Assembly (NCBI RefSeq): GCF_001439605.1
Contig: NZ_LMBX01000003.1
Location: 193,805 to 257,804, forward strand
Origin: Cytobacillus praedii
GTDB lineage: Bacteria; Bacillota; Bacilli; Bacillales; Cytobacillaceae
DNA length: 64,000 nucleotides
Reading direction: 5' to 3'
In this document: positions 44,959 through 55,192 of the stretch, piece by piece
Layout: each line of letters starts with the position of its first letter
Position numbering within the stretch: position 1 is the stretch's first letter
The notes under the pieces: model-generated
Told to the model about the DNA's origin: nothing
The model's input: the letters and a program-made list of their open reading frames with translations, nothing else
Databases searched by the model: none
Program-made: the position numbers and the translations under genes

Positions 44959-45897
44959 TCAATTGTACTTTTTCCTATATATGTTCATTGCCTTCTCCGT
45001 ATTTGCAAAATGCAGCTTAACAAATGCAGGTAAAGCGTCCATTCCTTTTTCATGAATTAGCCTGGCAGCAGCCTCATCCACTTTCGAACCAGCACCTTTT
45101 GTCAGTGTAAACCCAGCTTCCTTGCTTAAATTTTCAAAGTGCCTTACAAAAGCGTATCTTGCTAAAATGGAGGCGGCAGCAACTGCAAGATGAACACTTT
45201 CTGCCTTTGTGCTGAAAAAGACATTGTTCCTTTGGATGATTTTTTCATTTTTGAGATACTGATAGTAGATTTCCTTTTTAGCAAATTGGTCAATTAAAAT
45301 CGCATCGGGCTGTTCGGGTTCAATCTTTCTAAGGACATGGCCGATTGCTTGGTTATGAAGCAGTGCCTTCATTTTTCCTTGTGACATGCCAGATTTCTGC
45401 AGTTTATTGTATTTTTCATTATGTAATGTTAGCAGGCTATGTGGAACGATAGTTTTAATTTGTTTAGCAATGTTTATAATTTGATTATCTTTCAAGTTTT
45501 TCGAATCTTGTACGCCAAGCTCTTTTAATAATGGAATCTGTTCTTTTTTTACAAATGCAGCAACAACTGTAATTGGGCCAAAGAAATCACCCGTCCCCAC
45601 CTCATCTGAGCCAACAACTGAAAGGGTTTCGAATTGATCTGGTAAATAAGTATTGCTGGTGCTTTTCTTTTTTTCAGGGCTTGCTGCTGCAATCGAATTT
45701 CCCCATTTGGCTGCTTCGACTTCGCCTCCACCGCCTTGAAACAATACCTTGCCTGATTTATAAGCTGTGATTGAACAAGTTGGTGTTTTCGCCGCAAATA
45801 TACTTCCGGGAGGCAGTTTATCAATAAGATAGGATTGATAGTATACTTTCATTTCATTGATTTCATTCATTTTTTTTACTAGAACAGTATTTCCCAT
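44959..45897 (-). CDS. rnhC: Ribonuclease HIII
   Basis: Cuts RNA in RNA-DNA hybrids; 312 aa with an N-terminal TBP-like substrate-binding domain (about 1-85) and the catalytic domain starting VVGSDEVGTGDFFGP, which carries the first Asp-Glu pair. Later acids are in ILIDQFAK and SVHLAVAAASILARY. AAGGAG lies before the ATG. In B. subtilis it follows pheT directly on the minus strand, which makes the pheT-rnhC gap here the insertion point of the 11-kb block. Confidence 0.95.
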   Translation of the reverse strand: MGNTVLVKKMNEINEMKVYYQSYLIDKLPPGSIFAAKTPTCSITAYKSGKVLFQGGGGEVEAAKWGNSIAAASPEKKKSTSNTYLPDQFETLSVVGSDEVGTGDFFGPITVVAAFVKKEQIPLLKELGVQDSKNLKDNQIINIAKQIKTIVPHSLLTLHNEKYNKLQKSGMSQGKMKALLHNQAIGHVLRKIEPEQPDAILIDQFAKKEIYYQYLKNEKIIQRNNVFFSTKAESVHLAVAAASILARYAFVRHFENLSKEAGFTLTKGAGSKVDEAAARLIHEKGMDALPAFVKLHFANTEKAMNIYRKKYN

Positions 45898-46025
45898 AGC
45901 TTTCTCCTTTTGTATTCAAATGTAAATAACAGACAGATTCTATTAAGTTATGACAAGCTTCTACTTCCCACGTTTTTATGTTCATGTTATGATATTGTGT
46001 AGGATTCTTAAGAATGGGGGCATAA

Positions 46026-46289
46026 ATGTTGTCAGATGTACAAAAAAACCGTACAAGTGTTGATATATATGGAACGCAGTATATCATTATAGGTACTGAA
46101 AGCCCCGGTCATATTCGCCTCGTAGCTTCGAAGGTTGATGAGAAAATGCGTGAAATCAACTCGAAGAATCCTTCACTCGACAGCAGTAAACTCGCCGTAT
46201 TAACAGCAGTCAATATAGTTAATGATTATCTTAAGGCGAAGGACCGTATAGAACAGCTTGAAGATGAATTAAAAAGAGTAAAGGACTGA
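46026..46289 (+). CDS. zapA: ZapA, FtsZ-ring-associated protein
   Basis: 87 aa. Promotes FtsZ bundling. The N-terminal beta part ([18 protein letters not shown]) is followed by [13 protein letters not shown] and a coiled-coil tail ([20 protein letters not shown]). GGGGGC precedes the ATG by 4 nt; TTG at 46029 is the alternative. Transcribed away from rnhC and together with the next gene. Confidence 0.93.
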   Translation: MLSDVQKNRTSVDIYGTQYIIIGTESPGHIRLVASKVDEKMREINSKNPSLDSSKLAVLTAVNIVNDYLKAKDRIEQLEDELKRVKD

Positions 46290-46296
46290 ATAAGTC

Positions 46297-46836
46297 ATGC
46301 TGGATCTCGCAATCATTATTATTTTAGTTTTTGGTTTTTTTATCGGTTTGAAAAGGGGGTTTATCCTTCAAGTCATCCATTTAATAGGTTTCATCCTTGC
46401 ATTCATCGTCGCAAATATGTATTATGAGAAGCTTGCGCCGAAGCTGACACTATGGATTCCTTATCCAAGCTTTGGTGATCAATCTGCCTTTCAAATGTTA
46501 TTTGATCAAGTCAATCTTGAAGACGCCTACTATCGTGCCATTGCCTATGTTGCAATTTTCATAGCTGTGAAAATTGTTCTCCAGATTATTGGCAGTATGC
46601 TTGATTTTGTAACAAATCTGCCAGTCCTTAAACAATTAAATGTTTGGGCAGGAGGTATTTTAGGATTTGTAGAAGTATATCTTATCATGTTTATTTTATT
46701 ATACATAGCTGCGCTCGTACCAGTAGAAATCATACAAACCCATTTAAATGATTCATTTATGGCTAAAGGAATCATTAAGCATACACCAATACTTTCACAG
46801 CAAATTAAAGAGATGTGGATCGAATATATAGGTTGA
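46297..46836 (+). CDS. yshB: CvpA-family membrane protein YshB
   Basis: 179 aa with four membrane segments of the CvpA/colicin V production family. The N-terminus ILVFGFFIGLKRGFILQ is typical. Starts seven bp after zapA. In B. subtilis yshB is in the same place. Its molecular role is not known. Terminator follows. Confidence 0.85.
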   Translation: MLDLAIIIILVFGFFIGLKRGFILQVIHLIGFILAFIVANMYYEKLAPKLTLWIPYPSFGDQSAFQMLFDQVNLEDAYYRAIAYVAIFIAVKIVLQIIGSMLDFVTNLPVLKQLNVWAGGILGFVEVYLIMFILLYIAALVPVEIIQTHLNDSFMAKGIIKHTPILSQQIKEMWIEYIG

Positions 46837-46838
46837 AT

Positions 46839-46872
46839 AACTTCTCTGAAATAGAGAAGTTTTCTTTTTATA
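46839..46872 (+). terminator. Terminator after yshB
   Basis: AACTTCTCT, GAAAT loop, AGAGAAGTT, then TTCTTTTT. Confidence 0.88.
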
Positions 46873-46905
46873 AGATAAGAATGTATAACTTTGGAGTTAG
46901 GGAAT

Positions 46906-47176
46906 TGTCTAGCTACGGCGGCTAGGGGCTCGAGGTCATAAGCCAACTCGTCAAGAAGGCTAAAGAGCACAGCCTTCCAGCCGATTCGTCTTATGCTTGT
47001 CGCCCCTGGGCAAGCCGCCTCCGCATTTCGGATTGTCTAGCGCAAGCGTCCTATCACCTATTAAACTTTGGGTCTCCTCCCTGCGATAAGTCAAGCACGA
47101 ACGCGCTATCGCTCTTCGTGTTTCCTTTATCGAAAGGAAGAGCCCCTCCATTTTGTACGGCGATAACCAAGGCTTT
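46906..47176. repeat. R2 unit followed by R3 unit
   Basis: R2 at 46906-47029 (TTGTCTAGCTACGGCGGCTA, GCTCGAGGTCATAAGCC, AAGGCT/AGCCTTCCAG inner arms, CTTATGCTTGTCGCC). R3 at 47034-47176 (GTCTAGCGCAAGCGTCCTAT, TGCGATAAGTCAAGCACGAA, TTTATCGAAAGGAAGAGCCC, TGTACGGCGATAACCAAGGC). They sit head to tail with a 4-bp gap, in the order opposite to the R3-R2-R2 array at 8.6-8.95 kb. They fill the gap before polX. Confidence 0.78.
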
Positions 47177-47266
47177 TCTAATTGGCTATTCTCATGAAAG
47201 TATGACAACCTATTATAGAGAAAACAATATTTACAAAAGAGTTCATCAATAAGGCAGGTGTTCCCT

Positions 47267-48988
47267 ATGGATATTAATAAAAAAGATGTCATTCGGCTAC
47301 TGGAAACAATCGCTGTGTACATGGAGCTAAAAGGTGAAAATACGTTTAAAACAGCCGCTTTTCGAAAAGCTGCTGCCGCACTTGAAGCAAATGATGAAAG
47401 CTTAAATGAAATTGAAGATTTTACGAAGCTGCCTGGGATCGGTAAGGGTACATCCGCAGTGATTATTGAGTATATCAATGAAGGGAAATCTACTGTTCTG
47501 AAAGAATTAAAGGAAGCGGTTCCAAAGGGGCTGATTCCGCTCTTGCAGCTTCAGGGATTAGGCGGAAAGAAAATCGCAAAGTTAAATAAAGAACTAGGCA
47601 TTGAGAATGCCGCAGAATTGGAGGAAGCATGCCTTAAAGGCCAGGTGCAAGCACTTGCTGGGTTTGGAAAGAAATCAGAAGAAAAGATTCTTGCTGCCCT
47701 TCAGAATGCCGGAACAAGGCCAGAAAGACTTCCAATTGCTTATATGCTGCCAATTGCTGATGCGATTGAGGAGCAGCTAAAATACATTAACGAAATCGAG
47801 AAGTTTTCTCGGGCGGGCAGTTTACGAAGAGTGAGAGAAACAGTAAAGGATTTAGATTTCATTATTGCAACAGAAAATCCAGCAGCGGTAAGAAACAAGC
47901 TGTTAAAGCTTGCAAACATAAAAGAAACAATCGCAGCGGGTGATACAAAGGTTTCTGTTATTTTTGAATACAGTTATGATATTTCTGTAGACTTTCGATT
48001 AGTTAAGCTTCATGAATTTATCACAACCCTTCATCATTTTACAGGATCTAAAGAGCATAATGTGCGTATGAGGCAGCTTGCGAAGGAACGCGGTGAAAAA
48101 ATTAGTGAATATGGTGTAGAGAACATTGAAACTGGAGAAATATTAACTTTTTCGTCAGAAGAAGCATTTTATCGGCATTTTGGACTTCCTCTCATTCCTC
48201 CAGAGGTCAGGGAGGATGGAAAAGAAGTTGATGAGTATTCTGACGCGTATGGTATAATTTCTCTTGCTGATATCAAGGGAGATTTGCATATGCACTCAAC
48301 CTGGAGTGATGGGGCAGCATCGATTGAGGAAATGGTGAAAGCCTGTATCAAAAAAGGCTATAAATATATGGCAATTACGGATCATTCCCAATATTTAAAG
48401 GTTGCGAATGGACTCACCCCAGAAAAATTAAGACAGCAAAAAGAAGAAATAAGACGTTTGAATGAACAGTATGAAGAGATTACCATATTATCAGGTGTAG
48501 AAATGGATATATTGCCTGATGGGTCGCTTGATTATGATGATGAATTACTTGCTGAGATGGATCTAGTCATTGCATCCATCCACTCTGCATTTTCACAATC
48601 AAAGGAAAAAATAATGGAACGATTAAAAAATGCGATGAGGAATCCTCATGTTGATATCATTGCCCATCCAACAGGCCGGAAGATTGGCATTAGAGATGGA
48701 TATGAAGTGGATATCGAAATGCTTATAGAACTGGCAAAAGATACGGATACGGTACTTGAACTTAATGCAAATCCCAATCGTTTAGACCTCGCACCGGAGT
48801 CTATTCAAAAGGCTCAGGATGCTGGAGTGAAAATTGTTATTAACACAGATGCACATAAAATGGAAACATTAAACCATATGGGCATTGGGGTTTCCACTGC
48901 AAAAAAAGGGTGGATAAAGAAAAGCTCTGTTCTTAATGCCATGGATACGGAAGAATTATTGTCATTTTTGTCGAAAAAGCAAAAGTGA
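47267..48988 (+). CDS. polX: DNA polymerase/3'-5' exonuclease PolX
   Basis: 573 aa family X polymerase for short-gap repair. Order: helix-hairpin-helix ([14 protein letters not shown] and [14 protein letters not shown]), polymerase core with the acids in KDLDFIIAT and YDISVDFRL, and a C-terminal PHP phosphoesterase domain ([32 protein letters not shown]) that gives the exonuclease. Start at 47267 follows AAGGCAGGTG; an upstream TTG in the same frame has none. Followed by mutS2 after 23 bp. Confidence 0.95.
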   Translation: MDINKKDVIRLLETIAVYMELKGENTFKTAAFRKAAAALEANDESLNEIEDFTKLPGIGKGTSAVIIEYINEGKSTVLKELKEAVPKGLIPLLQLQGLGGKKIAKLNKELGIENAAELEEACLKGQVQALAGFGKKSEEKILAALQNAGTRPERLPIAYMLPIADAIEEQLKYINEIEKFSRAGSLRRVRETVKDLDFIIATENPAAVRNKLLKLANIKETIAAGDTKVSVIFEYSYDISVDFRLVKLHEFITTLHHFTGSKEHNVRMRQLAKERGEKISEYGVENIETGEILTFSSEEAFYRHFGLPLIPPEVREDGKEVDEYSDAYGIISLADIKGDLHMHSTWSDGAASIEEMVKACIKKGYKYMAITDHSQYLKVANGLTPEKLRQQKEEIRRLNEQYEEITILSGVEMDILPDGSLDYDDELLAEMDLVIASIHSAFSQSKEKIMERLKNAMRNPHVDIIAHPTGRKIGIRDGYEVDIEMLIELAKDTDTVLELNANPNRLDLAPESIQKAQDAGVKIVINTDAHKMETLNHMGIGVSTAKKGWIKKSSVLNAMDTEELLSFLSKKQK

Positions 48989-49011
48989 ATGGAATAGGAG
49001 GTAGAATCCTC

Positions 49012-51366
49012 ATGCAGGAACGTATATTAAGAGTACTTGAATTTCATAAAGTGAAGGATCAGCTAGTTGAACATGTATCCTCTTCACTAGGGAAAAGAAA
49101 AGCAGAAAGTTTAATGCCGTCAATTGACTATGCTGAGGTAGTACGCTGGCAAGAGGAAACAGATGAGGCGGTTAAGGTATTGCGTATTAAAGGAAATGTG
49201 CCTCTTGGAGGAATCTTTGATATCCGCCCGCATGTTAAACGATCCGTTATAGGTGGGATGCTAAGCCCACAAGAACTGACTCAAGTTGCGAGCACCATCC
49301 ATGCAAGCAGACAAATTAAAAGGTTTATTGAAGAATTTGTGGATGAAAGAAGCAGCCTCCCCATCTTGTTAGACTATGTGAACAGATATAATGTTCTAGC
49401 TAATTTAGAAACTACCATAAGAAATGCGATTGATGATAATGGGGAAGTGCTAGACAGTGCGAGTGATGCACTTCGATCTCTTCGCAATCAATTACGCACG
49501 AAGGAATCACGTGTGCGTGAACGGCTAGAAAGTATGATTCGTTCTTCAAATGCACAGAAGATGCTTTCTGACGCGATTATTACGATTCGAAATGACCGCT
49601 TCGTTATCCCAGTTAAGCAGGAATATAAGGGACATTACGGCGGAATTGTTCATGATCAAAGTTCCTCTGGACAAACATTATTTATTGAACCGCAATCAAT
49701 CGTTCAATTAAATAATGAACTGCAGGAAATACGTGTGAAGGAACAGCAGGAAGTTGAACGAATTTTGATTGAACTTTCGGGTAAGGTTTCTGAAGAAAGT
49801 GCGGAGCTTGAAATCATTGTTAACGTGCTGGCGGAAATTGATTTTATGTTTGCTAAGGCTCGTTACAGTAAACGAATGAAGGGAACAATGCCACAAGTAA
49901 ATAATGAGGGCAGAATTTCTCTATTCAAAGCACGACATCCGCTTATTCCGGCTGATGAGGTAGTGGCTAATGATGTAACATTAGGGAAGGACTTTACAAC
50001 CATTGTTATTACAGGTCCAAATACAGGCGGGAAAACAGTTACATTAAAGACGGTTGGCTTATGCACGTTAATGGCACAAGCAGGCTTGCAGATTCCGGCA
50101 CTGGATGGATCTGAAACAGCTGTCTTCGGAGCTGTTTATGCCGATATTGGGGATGAACAATCAATTGAGCAGAGCCTGAGTACATTCTCATCACATATGG
50201 TGAATATCGTTGATATTTTAAATAAAGTGGATGATAACAGCCTTGTTCTTTTTGATGAATTAGGAGCGGGGACAGATCCACAAGAAGGAGCTGCACTTGC
50301 AATCTCGATTCTTGATGAAGTGTATAACCGAGGGGCAAGGGTAATAGCAACAACTCATTACCCTGAATTGAAGGCATACGGCTATAATCGAGAAGGAGTC
50401 ATTAACGCGAGTGTAGAATTTGATATTGAGACTTTAAGCCCTACATACAAGCTGTTAATTGGCGTACCAGGGCGAAGCAATGCGTTTGAAATTTCCAAAC
50501 GGCTCGGTTTAAATGATGAGGTGATTCAGACTGCGCGTTCCTATATTAGTGCAGACAGCAATCAGGTTGAGAATATGATTGCCTCATTGGAAGAGAGTAA
50601 AAGAATTGCCGAGTCTGAGAGGGAAGAAGCAAATGACTTCCTAAAAAGTGCTGAAAAGCTTCATAAAGATTTGCAGAAGCAAATGATTGAGTTTTATGAT
50701 CAAAAGGATACTCTTCATGAAAAAGCTGCCGAAAAGGCTGCTGCAATTATTGAGCAAGCAAAAGCCGAAGCAGAGAAAATTATTGGTGATTTAAGGAAAA
50801 TGCGCATTGAAAAGGCTGCAGAAATAAAAGAACATGAACTAATTGATGCAAAAAAACGATTAGAAGAAGCAGCACCGAAAATCAATAAAACGAAAAAGCA
50901 GGTTAAAGGGAAAGAAAAACACACCTTTACTAAAGGGGATGAAGTAAAGGTGTTAAGCTTTGATCAAAAGGGACATCTCATTGAAAAGACCTCTGACAAC
51001 GAGTGGCATGTACAAATAGGGATTTTAAAAATGAAAGTCGCGGAGAAGGATTTAGAGTTCATTAAAAGTCCGAAACCAGTGGAAACAAAACCGATGGCGA
51101 TTGTAAAAGGAAGGGATTTCCATGTTAGTCTGGAATTGGACTTAAGGGGAGAGCGATACGAGAATGCCTTGCTGCGTGTTGAGAAATATATTGATGATGC
51201 ACTCTTAGCTGCTTATCCTCGTGTTTCTATTATCCACGGAAAAGGAACAGGTGCGTTAAGACAAGGGGTACAGGAATATTTACGCAATCATCGTGCAGTT
51301 AAGAATATTCGCTTTGGTGAAGCTGGTGAAGGCGGTTCTGGTGTGACCGTAGTAGAATTTAAATAA
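49012..51366 (+). CDS. mutS2: MutS2 (MutSB), ribosome/recombination ATPase
   Basis: 784 aa. Lacks the mismatch-recognition domain of MutS. It has the core and clamp, then the ABC ATPase with Walker A GPNTGGKT (335-342) and Walker B in [16 protein letters not shown] coiled coil (about 520-640) leads to a KOW-like domain and a C-terminal Smr nuclease domain ([23 protein letters not shown]). MutS2 limits homologous recombination and, in B. subtilis, splits collided ribosomes. Start at 49012 has AGGAGGT nine nt upstream. Confidence 0.95.
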   Translation: MQERILRVLEFHKVKDQLVEHVSSSLGKRKAESLMPSIDYAEVVRWQEETDEAVKVLRIKGNVPLGGIFDIRPHVKRSVIGGMLSPQELTQVASTIHASRQIKRFIEEFVDERSSLPILLDYVNRYNVLANLETTIRNAIDDNGEVLDSASDALRSLRNQLRTKESRVRERLESMIRSSNAQKMLSDAIITIRNDRFVIPVKQEYKGHYGGIVHDQSSSGQTLFIEPQSIVQLNNELQEIRVKEQQEVERILIELSGKVSEESAELEIIVNVLAEIDFMFAKARYSKRMKGTMPQVNNEGRISLFKARHPLIPADEVVANDVTLGKDFTTIVITGPNTGGKTVTLKTVGLCTLMAQAGLQIPALDGSETAVFGAVYADIGDEQSIEQSLSTFSSHMVNIVDILNKVDDNSLVLFDELGAGTDPQEGAALAISILDEVYNRGARVIATTHYPELKAYGYNREGVINASVEFDIETLSPTYKLLIGVPGRSNAFEISKRLGLNDEVIQTARSYISADSNQVENMIASLEESKRIAESEREEANDFLKSAEKLHKDLQKQMIEFYDQKDTLHEKAAEKAAAIIEQAKAEAEKIIGDLRKMRIEKAAEIKEHELIDAKKRLEEAAPKINKTKKQVKGKEKHTFTKGDEVKVLSFDQKGHLIEKTSDNEWHVQIGILKMKVAEKDLEFIKSPKPVETKPMAIVKGRDFHVSLELDLRGERYENALLRVEKYIDDALLAAYPRVSIIHGKGTGALRQGVQEYLRNHRAVKNIRFGEAGEGGSGVTVVEFK

Positions 51367-51384
51367 TTGGCGGGGAGAATGGGT

Positions 51385-51792
51385 ATGAACCAATTCTGGG
51401 AAAATGAGTTTGTGCAAACGGCAGGGTACTTCAGTGTTGTTATCCTCTGTATGATTGTTTTTCTGGCCATTTTTGAACTGGTCACAAAATACAAAAACTG
51501 GGAAGAAATAAAAAATGGAAACGTGGCAGTTGCAATGGCTACCGGGGGGAAAATCTTTGGAATTGCCAATGTTTTTCGGCATTCCATTATGCATAATGAT
51601 AAATTGCTAATGATGATCAGCTGGGGGGTCTTTGGATTTATCCTTTTGCTTATTGGTTATTTTATCTTTGAATTTTTAACTCCAAAATTCAATATAGACA
51701 AGGAAATTGAAAATAATAACAAGGCTGTTGGCTTAATTTCAATGATTATTTCAATTGGCCTGTCCTATATTATTGGTGCTGGAATTTCTTAA
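51385..51792 (+). CDS. yshE: YshE, DUF350 membrane protein
   Basis: 135 aa with four membrane segments and the DUF350 pattern (MATGGKIFGIANVFRHSI; NNNKAVGLISMIISIGLSYIIGAG in part). Start at 51385 follows GGGGAG; in-frame codons upstream overlap it. Lies between mutS2 and lcfA as in B. subtilis. Function unknown. Confidence 0.82.
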   Translation: MNQFWENEFVQTAGYFSVVILCMIVFLAIFELVTKYKNWEEIKNGNVAVAMATGGKIFGIANVFRHSIMHNDKLLMMISWGVFGFILLLIGYFIFEFLTPKFNIDKEIENNNKAVGLISMIISIGLSYIIGAGIS

Positions 51793-51807
51793 GGAGCGAT
51801 CATTCAC

Positions 51808-51891
51808 GTGGAAAAATTAGCAAAAGTATTATTTGTCCTATGTGGTATTTTCATTCTGCTAGGCGCTTATTATATGTTTTTTAAAGCCTAA
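51808..51891 (+). CDS. Possible 27-aa membrane microprotein
   Basis: Short frame starting GTG: MEKLAKVLFVLCGIFILLGA then YYMFFKA. One hydrophobic helix with a basic start and end. TAAGGAG, overlapping the yshE stop codon, is 11 nt upstream, and the terminator at 51916 follows. The reading frame, length and site suggest translation in the yshE transcript; there is no family known to me. Confidence 0.5.
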   Translation: MEKLAKVLFVLCGIFILLGAYYMFFKA

Positions 51892-51915
51892 ATTTTGATA
51901 AACTTTTTACTAGGG

Positions 51916-51945
51916 AATCGTCATATTTATATGGCGATTTTTTTG
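51916..51945 (+). terminator. Terminator after yshE/microprotein
   Basis: AATCGTCATAT pairs with ATATGGCGATT (one G-T), then seven T. Confidence 0.82.
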
Positions 51946-51984
51946 TTGTCCAGCAGGATGTATAAAATCAGATATTGTTAATAA

Positions 51985-52115
51985 ATGGGGGCGTATTGTT
52001 CAACTTTCAGCTTTAATGCTGGTCACAGGCCAAGCTTTCGAGAACCCCTTTTGGCGGGAGATTTGGTTTGTCTAAGCTATGCGTGAGGCTGAGCAAGGCG
52101 CTTACGCAGTTGGTC
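51985..52115. repeat. Degraded R2-like remnant
   Basis: Pieces resembling R2 ends: GGTCACAGGCCAAGCT, GGTTTGTCTAAGC and GAGCAAGGCGCTTACGC. The inner stem and CTCGAGG block are gone. The rest of this 350-bp gap holds the terminator and the lcfA promoter. Confidence 0.4.
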
Positions 52116-52156
52116 ATTACGAATAATTTTCATATAAGCGTTTAGGCTTATTCTAA

Positions 52157-52185
52157 TTGTCATGCATTCCTCATTATATTATAAT
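52157..52185 (+). promoter_or_regulatory. SigA promoter of lcfA
   Basis: TTGTCA (52157-52162), 17 nt, TATAAT (52180-52185). No TGAATGA-N4-TCATTCA FadR site was found around it. Confidence 0.75.
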
Positions 52186-52241
52186 AGGAGCGAACAGTTT
52201 GAATGTTCGAAAAATTTATTGAGTATAAAGGAGGGACTACA

Positions 52242-53945
52242 ATGTTAGAACAAAAGCCGTGGCTTAAAAATTATCCGGATGAAATCCCCTCAACTTTGAA
52301 TTATATAAAGCAGTCGGTCCAGGATTATTTAAAAAAGGCTGCAGAAGAGCATCCGAGTAAAATTGCTATTCACTTTATGGGTAAAGAATTTACCTTTAGT
52401 GAAATTTATGAATCTGCATTTAAATTTGCAGGATATCTGCAAGAAATTGGAATTAAAAAAGACGATCGGGTAGCCATTATGCTGCCGAATATGCCTGCCT
52501 CAGTAATTAGCTATTATGGAATATTAATGGCTGGAGGAATAGTTGTTCAAACGAACCCGCTTTATATGGAACGTGAGCTTGAATACCAAATGAAGGATTC
52601 GGGCGCAAAGGCAATTATTACAATGGATATATTATTTCCGCGAGTAACAAAAGTGATGGCTCAGACAGATTTGCAGCATGTAATTGTAACCGCTATCAAA
52701 GACTTCCTCCCTTTTCCAAAAAACCTGATCTATCCATTTATCCAAAAAAAGCAGTATGGAATTGTTGTGAATGTTAAGCATGAAGGCAATCATCATTTAT
52801 TAACTGAAATATTAAAGCAGCCAGATCGAGAGTTAAAGGAGTATGACTTTGATTTCGAAGAGGATTTAGCCTTATTACAATACACTGGCGGTACAACAGG
52901 TTTTCCAAAGGGTGTAATGCTTACTCATCGAAATCTAGTTTCGAATGCTGCTATGTGCCGAGCATGGCTGTATAAAACAACACCAGGACAAGAGGTTGTA
53001 TTAGGAATTTTACCGTTCTTCCATGTCTATGGAATGACCACCGTTTTAATTTTATCCGTGATGGATGCGAATAAAATGATATTGCTGCCGAAATTCGATG
53101 CTGAGACTACACTTAAAACAATTCAAAAGCAGCGGCCGACTTTATTTCCTGGTGCACCCACCATCTATATTGGTCTATTGAACCATCCTGATTTGAAAAA
53201 GTATGATCTATCTTCGATTGATTCTTGTATTAGCGGTTCAGCAGCACTGCCTGTTGAAGTACAGCAAAAATTTGAAGAAGTGACTGGCGGAAAGCTTGTT
53301 GAAGGATACGGACTTACGGAATCTTCTCCTGTTACACACGCAAACTTTCTTTGGGATCGCCCTCGTGTGAAAGGGAGCATTGGTGTTCCATGGCCAGATA
53401 CTGATGCGGCTATTTTTTCAATGGAAACGGGTGACCCGTTACCTCCAGGTGAAGTAGGAGAAATTGCCGTTAAGGGACCACAAGTAATGAAAGGCTATTG
53501 GAACCGCCCAGAGGATACGGCAGATACATTAAGGGATGGCTGGCTGCTAACTGGTGATCTTGGTTATATGGACGAAAACGGATATTTCTATGTAGTTGAT
53601 CGGAAGAAAGATATGATTATTGCTGGAGGCTATAATATCTATCCTCGCGAAATTGAAGAGGTCCTTTATGAACATCCAGCAGTGCAGGAAGTTGTTGCAG
53701 CTGGTGTACCAGATCCGTATAGGGGAGAAACAGTTAAAGCTTATATTGTTTTGAAAGATGGAGCGGCTGTAACTGAGGAGGAGCTTAATAAATTTGCCAG
53801 AAAGCATCTAGCTGCGTTTAAGGCACCAAGAATATACGAATTCCGTGATGAGCTTCCGAAAACAGCAGTCGGCAAAATCCTGAGAAGAGCATTAGTGGAT
53901 GAAGAGAAAAAGAAGATTCAATCAGAACAAGAAAAGCGGGCTTAA
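52242..53945 (+). CDS. lcfA: Long-chain fatty acyl-CoA ligase LcfA
   Basis: Activates long-chain fatty acids with ATP and CoA, first step of beta-oxidation; 567 aa. The AMP-binding motif LLQYTGGTTGFPKGVMLTHRN is near residue 215; later VEGYGLTESSPVTH, GWLLTGDLGYMDENGYFYVVDRKKD (in part) and the C-terminal catalytic Lys in LPKTAVGKILRR. Start at 52242 has AAAGGAGGG upstream. It has its own SigA promoter and a terminator, so fadR need not depend on it, unlike the single operon described in B. subtilis. Confidence 0.94.
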   Translation: MLEQKPWLKNYPDEIPSTLNYIKQSVQDYLKKAAEEHPSKIAIHFMGKEFTFSEIYESAFKFAGYLQEIGIKKDDRVAIMLPNMPASVISYYGILMAGGIVVQTNPLYMERELEYQMKDSGAKAIITMDILFPRVTKVMAQTDLQHVIVTAIKDFLPFPKNLIYPFIQKKQYGIVVNVKHEGNHHLLTEILKQPDRELKEYDFDFEEDLALLQYTGGTTGFPKGVMLTHRNLVSNAAMCRAWLYKTTPGQEVVLGILPFFHVYGMTTVLILSVMDANKMILLPKFDAETTLKTIQKQRPTLFPGAPTIYIGLLNHPDLKKYDLSSIDSCISGSAALPVEVQQKFEEVTGGKLVEGYGLTESSPVTHANFLWDRPRVKGSIGVPWPDTDAAIFSMETGDPLPPGEVGEIAVKGPQVMKGYWNRPEDTADTLRDGWLLTGDLGYMDENGYFYVVDRKKDMIIAGGYNIYPREIEEVLYEHPAVQEVVAAGVPDPYRGETVKAYIVLKDGAAVTEEELNKFARKHLAAFKAPRIYEFRDELPKTAVGKILRRALVDEEKKKIQSEQEKRA

Positions 53946-53948
53946 TAC

Positions 53949-53976
53949 AGAGACCGAATTATCGGCTCTTTATTTT
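53949..53976 (+). terminator. Terminator after lcfA
   Basis: AGAGACCGA and TCGGCTCTT pair with one mismatch, followed by TATTTTTG. Confidence 0.75.
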
Positions 53977-54056
53977 TGAACGGAACAGCTTGTCCATATT
54001 CACTTAAGTAGTCATTCTAATTGAAGTTAGTTATAATAATTTTATCCCGTAATTTC

Positions 54057-54110
54057 TTGACAGAAATGAATAGTGGCACTATTATAAAAATATGAATGAT
54101 GATTCATTCA
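54057..54110 (+). promoter_or_regulatory. SigA promoter with FadR operator upstream of fadR
   Basis: TTGACA (54057-54062), 17 nt, TATTAT (54080-54085). The perfect FadR palindrome TGAATGA (54093-54099), TGAT, TCATTCA (54104-54110) covers the expected start. FadR binding would block transcription until long-chain acyl-CoA is present. A possible cre site with two mismatches is at 54152. Confidence 0.85.
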
Positions 54111-54226
54111 TTATTAAAATGCACTTTATATTGTACTTCAAAGTAATAGCTTGAAATCGTTTTTGTTTTTTCCTAGTTTATGAAATTTCATAATCTAACG
54201 AATGGATAACTTAATAACAAGTTGGC

Positions 54227-54567
54227 GTCCAGCTACAGTGCCTATCGCCTAGCAAACTACAGGTCCCCTCCCTGCGATAAGTCGACATCAATTCGCTCTT
54301 GCTCATTGTGTCTCCTATATCGAAAGAACCGGCCCTTCCAGTTTGAACGGCGATGTACAAGGCGCTTCCGCTTTTGTTCTTGAAGTATCAGAATGTATAA
54401 ATTTGGAGTTAGAGAATTGTCTAACTCCAGCGCCTATCACCTATCAAACTACAGGTCCCCTCCCTGCGATAAGTCAACAACGGTTCGCTCTCGCTCACCG
54501 TGTTTCCTATATCGAAAGAACCGGCCCTTCCAGTTTGTACGGTGATAAGCAAGGCGCTTGCGCATTT
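54227..54567. repeat. Two tandem R3 units in the fadR leader
   Basis: Units at 54227-54375 and 54417-54567 share CAAACTACAGGTCCCCTCCC, TGCGATAAGTC, TATATCGAAAGAACCGGCCC, TTCCAGTTTG and AAGGCGCTT(C/G)CGC. The second ends four bases before the fadR ribosome site. They lie between the FadR-controlled promoter and the gene, so the leader RNA is about 490 nt. Open frames across them are repeat only. Confidence 0.82.
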
Positions 54568-54584
54568 CTTGGAGGAGGGAAAGT

Positions 54585-55169
54585 TTGAAAAAGAATAAAC
54601 CGAAATATCGCCAAATCATTGATGCGGCTGTTATTGTTATTGCAGAAAATGGCTATCACCAGGCTCAAGTATCAAAAATTGCTAAGCAGGCTGGTGTAGC
54701 TGATGGAACCATTTACTTATATTTCAAGAATAAAGAAGATATATTAATCTCTCTCTTTCAAGAAAAAATGGGTAATTTTGTAGAAATGGCAGAAGAAAAA
54801 ATTGTAGGGACAGAGTCTGCTGCCGAGAAATTGCGAATGATTGTTGAATCACATTTTCAAATTCTTTCAGAAGACAGGCATCTGGCAATTGTCACGCAAT
54901 TGGAGCTGCGACAGTCTAACATAGATCTCCGTCATAAAATAAATGAAGTGCTAAAAGGGTATCTTGCCTTAATCGAACAGATTTTACTGAATGGAAAAGA
55001 AAGCGGCGAGTTTTCTTCCACTCTTGATATACGGTTGGCTAGGCAGATGATTTTTGGTACGATGGACGAGACAGCTACCACATGGGTGATGAATGATCAA
55101 AAGTATGACATCACTGCTTTAGCCGACCCGGTTCACAAGTTGCTTCTTAATGGGTTCATGAGGAGCTAG
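54585..55169 (+). CDS. fadR: FadR (YsiA), TetR-type fatty-acid degradation repressor
   Basis: 194 aa, the same length as B. subtilis FadR. The N-terminal helix-turn-helix (HQAQVSKIAKQAGVADGTIY, then LYFKNKEDIL) binds the fad operators; the C-terminal domain binds long-chain acyl-CoA, which releases it. Conserved pieces: LAIVTQLELRQSN, ARQMIFGTMDETATTWVMND. Start TTG at 54585 with GGAGGAGGG upstream. Followed by fadB after 23 bp. Confidence 0.95.
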   Translation: MKKNKPKYRQIIDAAVIVIAENGYHQAQVSKIAKQAGVADGTIYLYFKNKEDILISLFQEKMGNFVEMAEEKIVGTESAAEKLRMIVESHFQILSEDRHLAIVTQLELRQSNIDLRHKINEVLKGYLALIEQILLNGKESGEFSSTLDIRLARQMIFGTMDETATTWVMNDQKYDITALADPVHKLLLNGFMRS

Positions 55170-55192
55170 CATAGTCAAAAAGGGGGATGGAA

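Noticed and set aside
52110..52200. FadR operator at the lcfA promoter
   Set aside because: The best candidate (CGAATAA-N3-TCATATA) has wrong spacing and several mismatches.
54152..54165. CcpA cre site downstream of the fadR promoter
   Set aside because: TGAAATCGTTTTTG misses the last two consensus positions; too weak to claim as a feature.
54343..54588. Open frame of 81 codons on the plus strand before fadR
   Set aside because: Lies within tandem R3 repeats and overlaps the fadR start in another frame.
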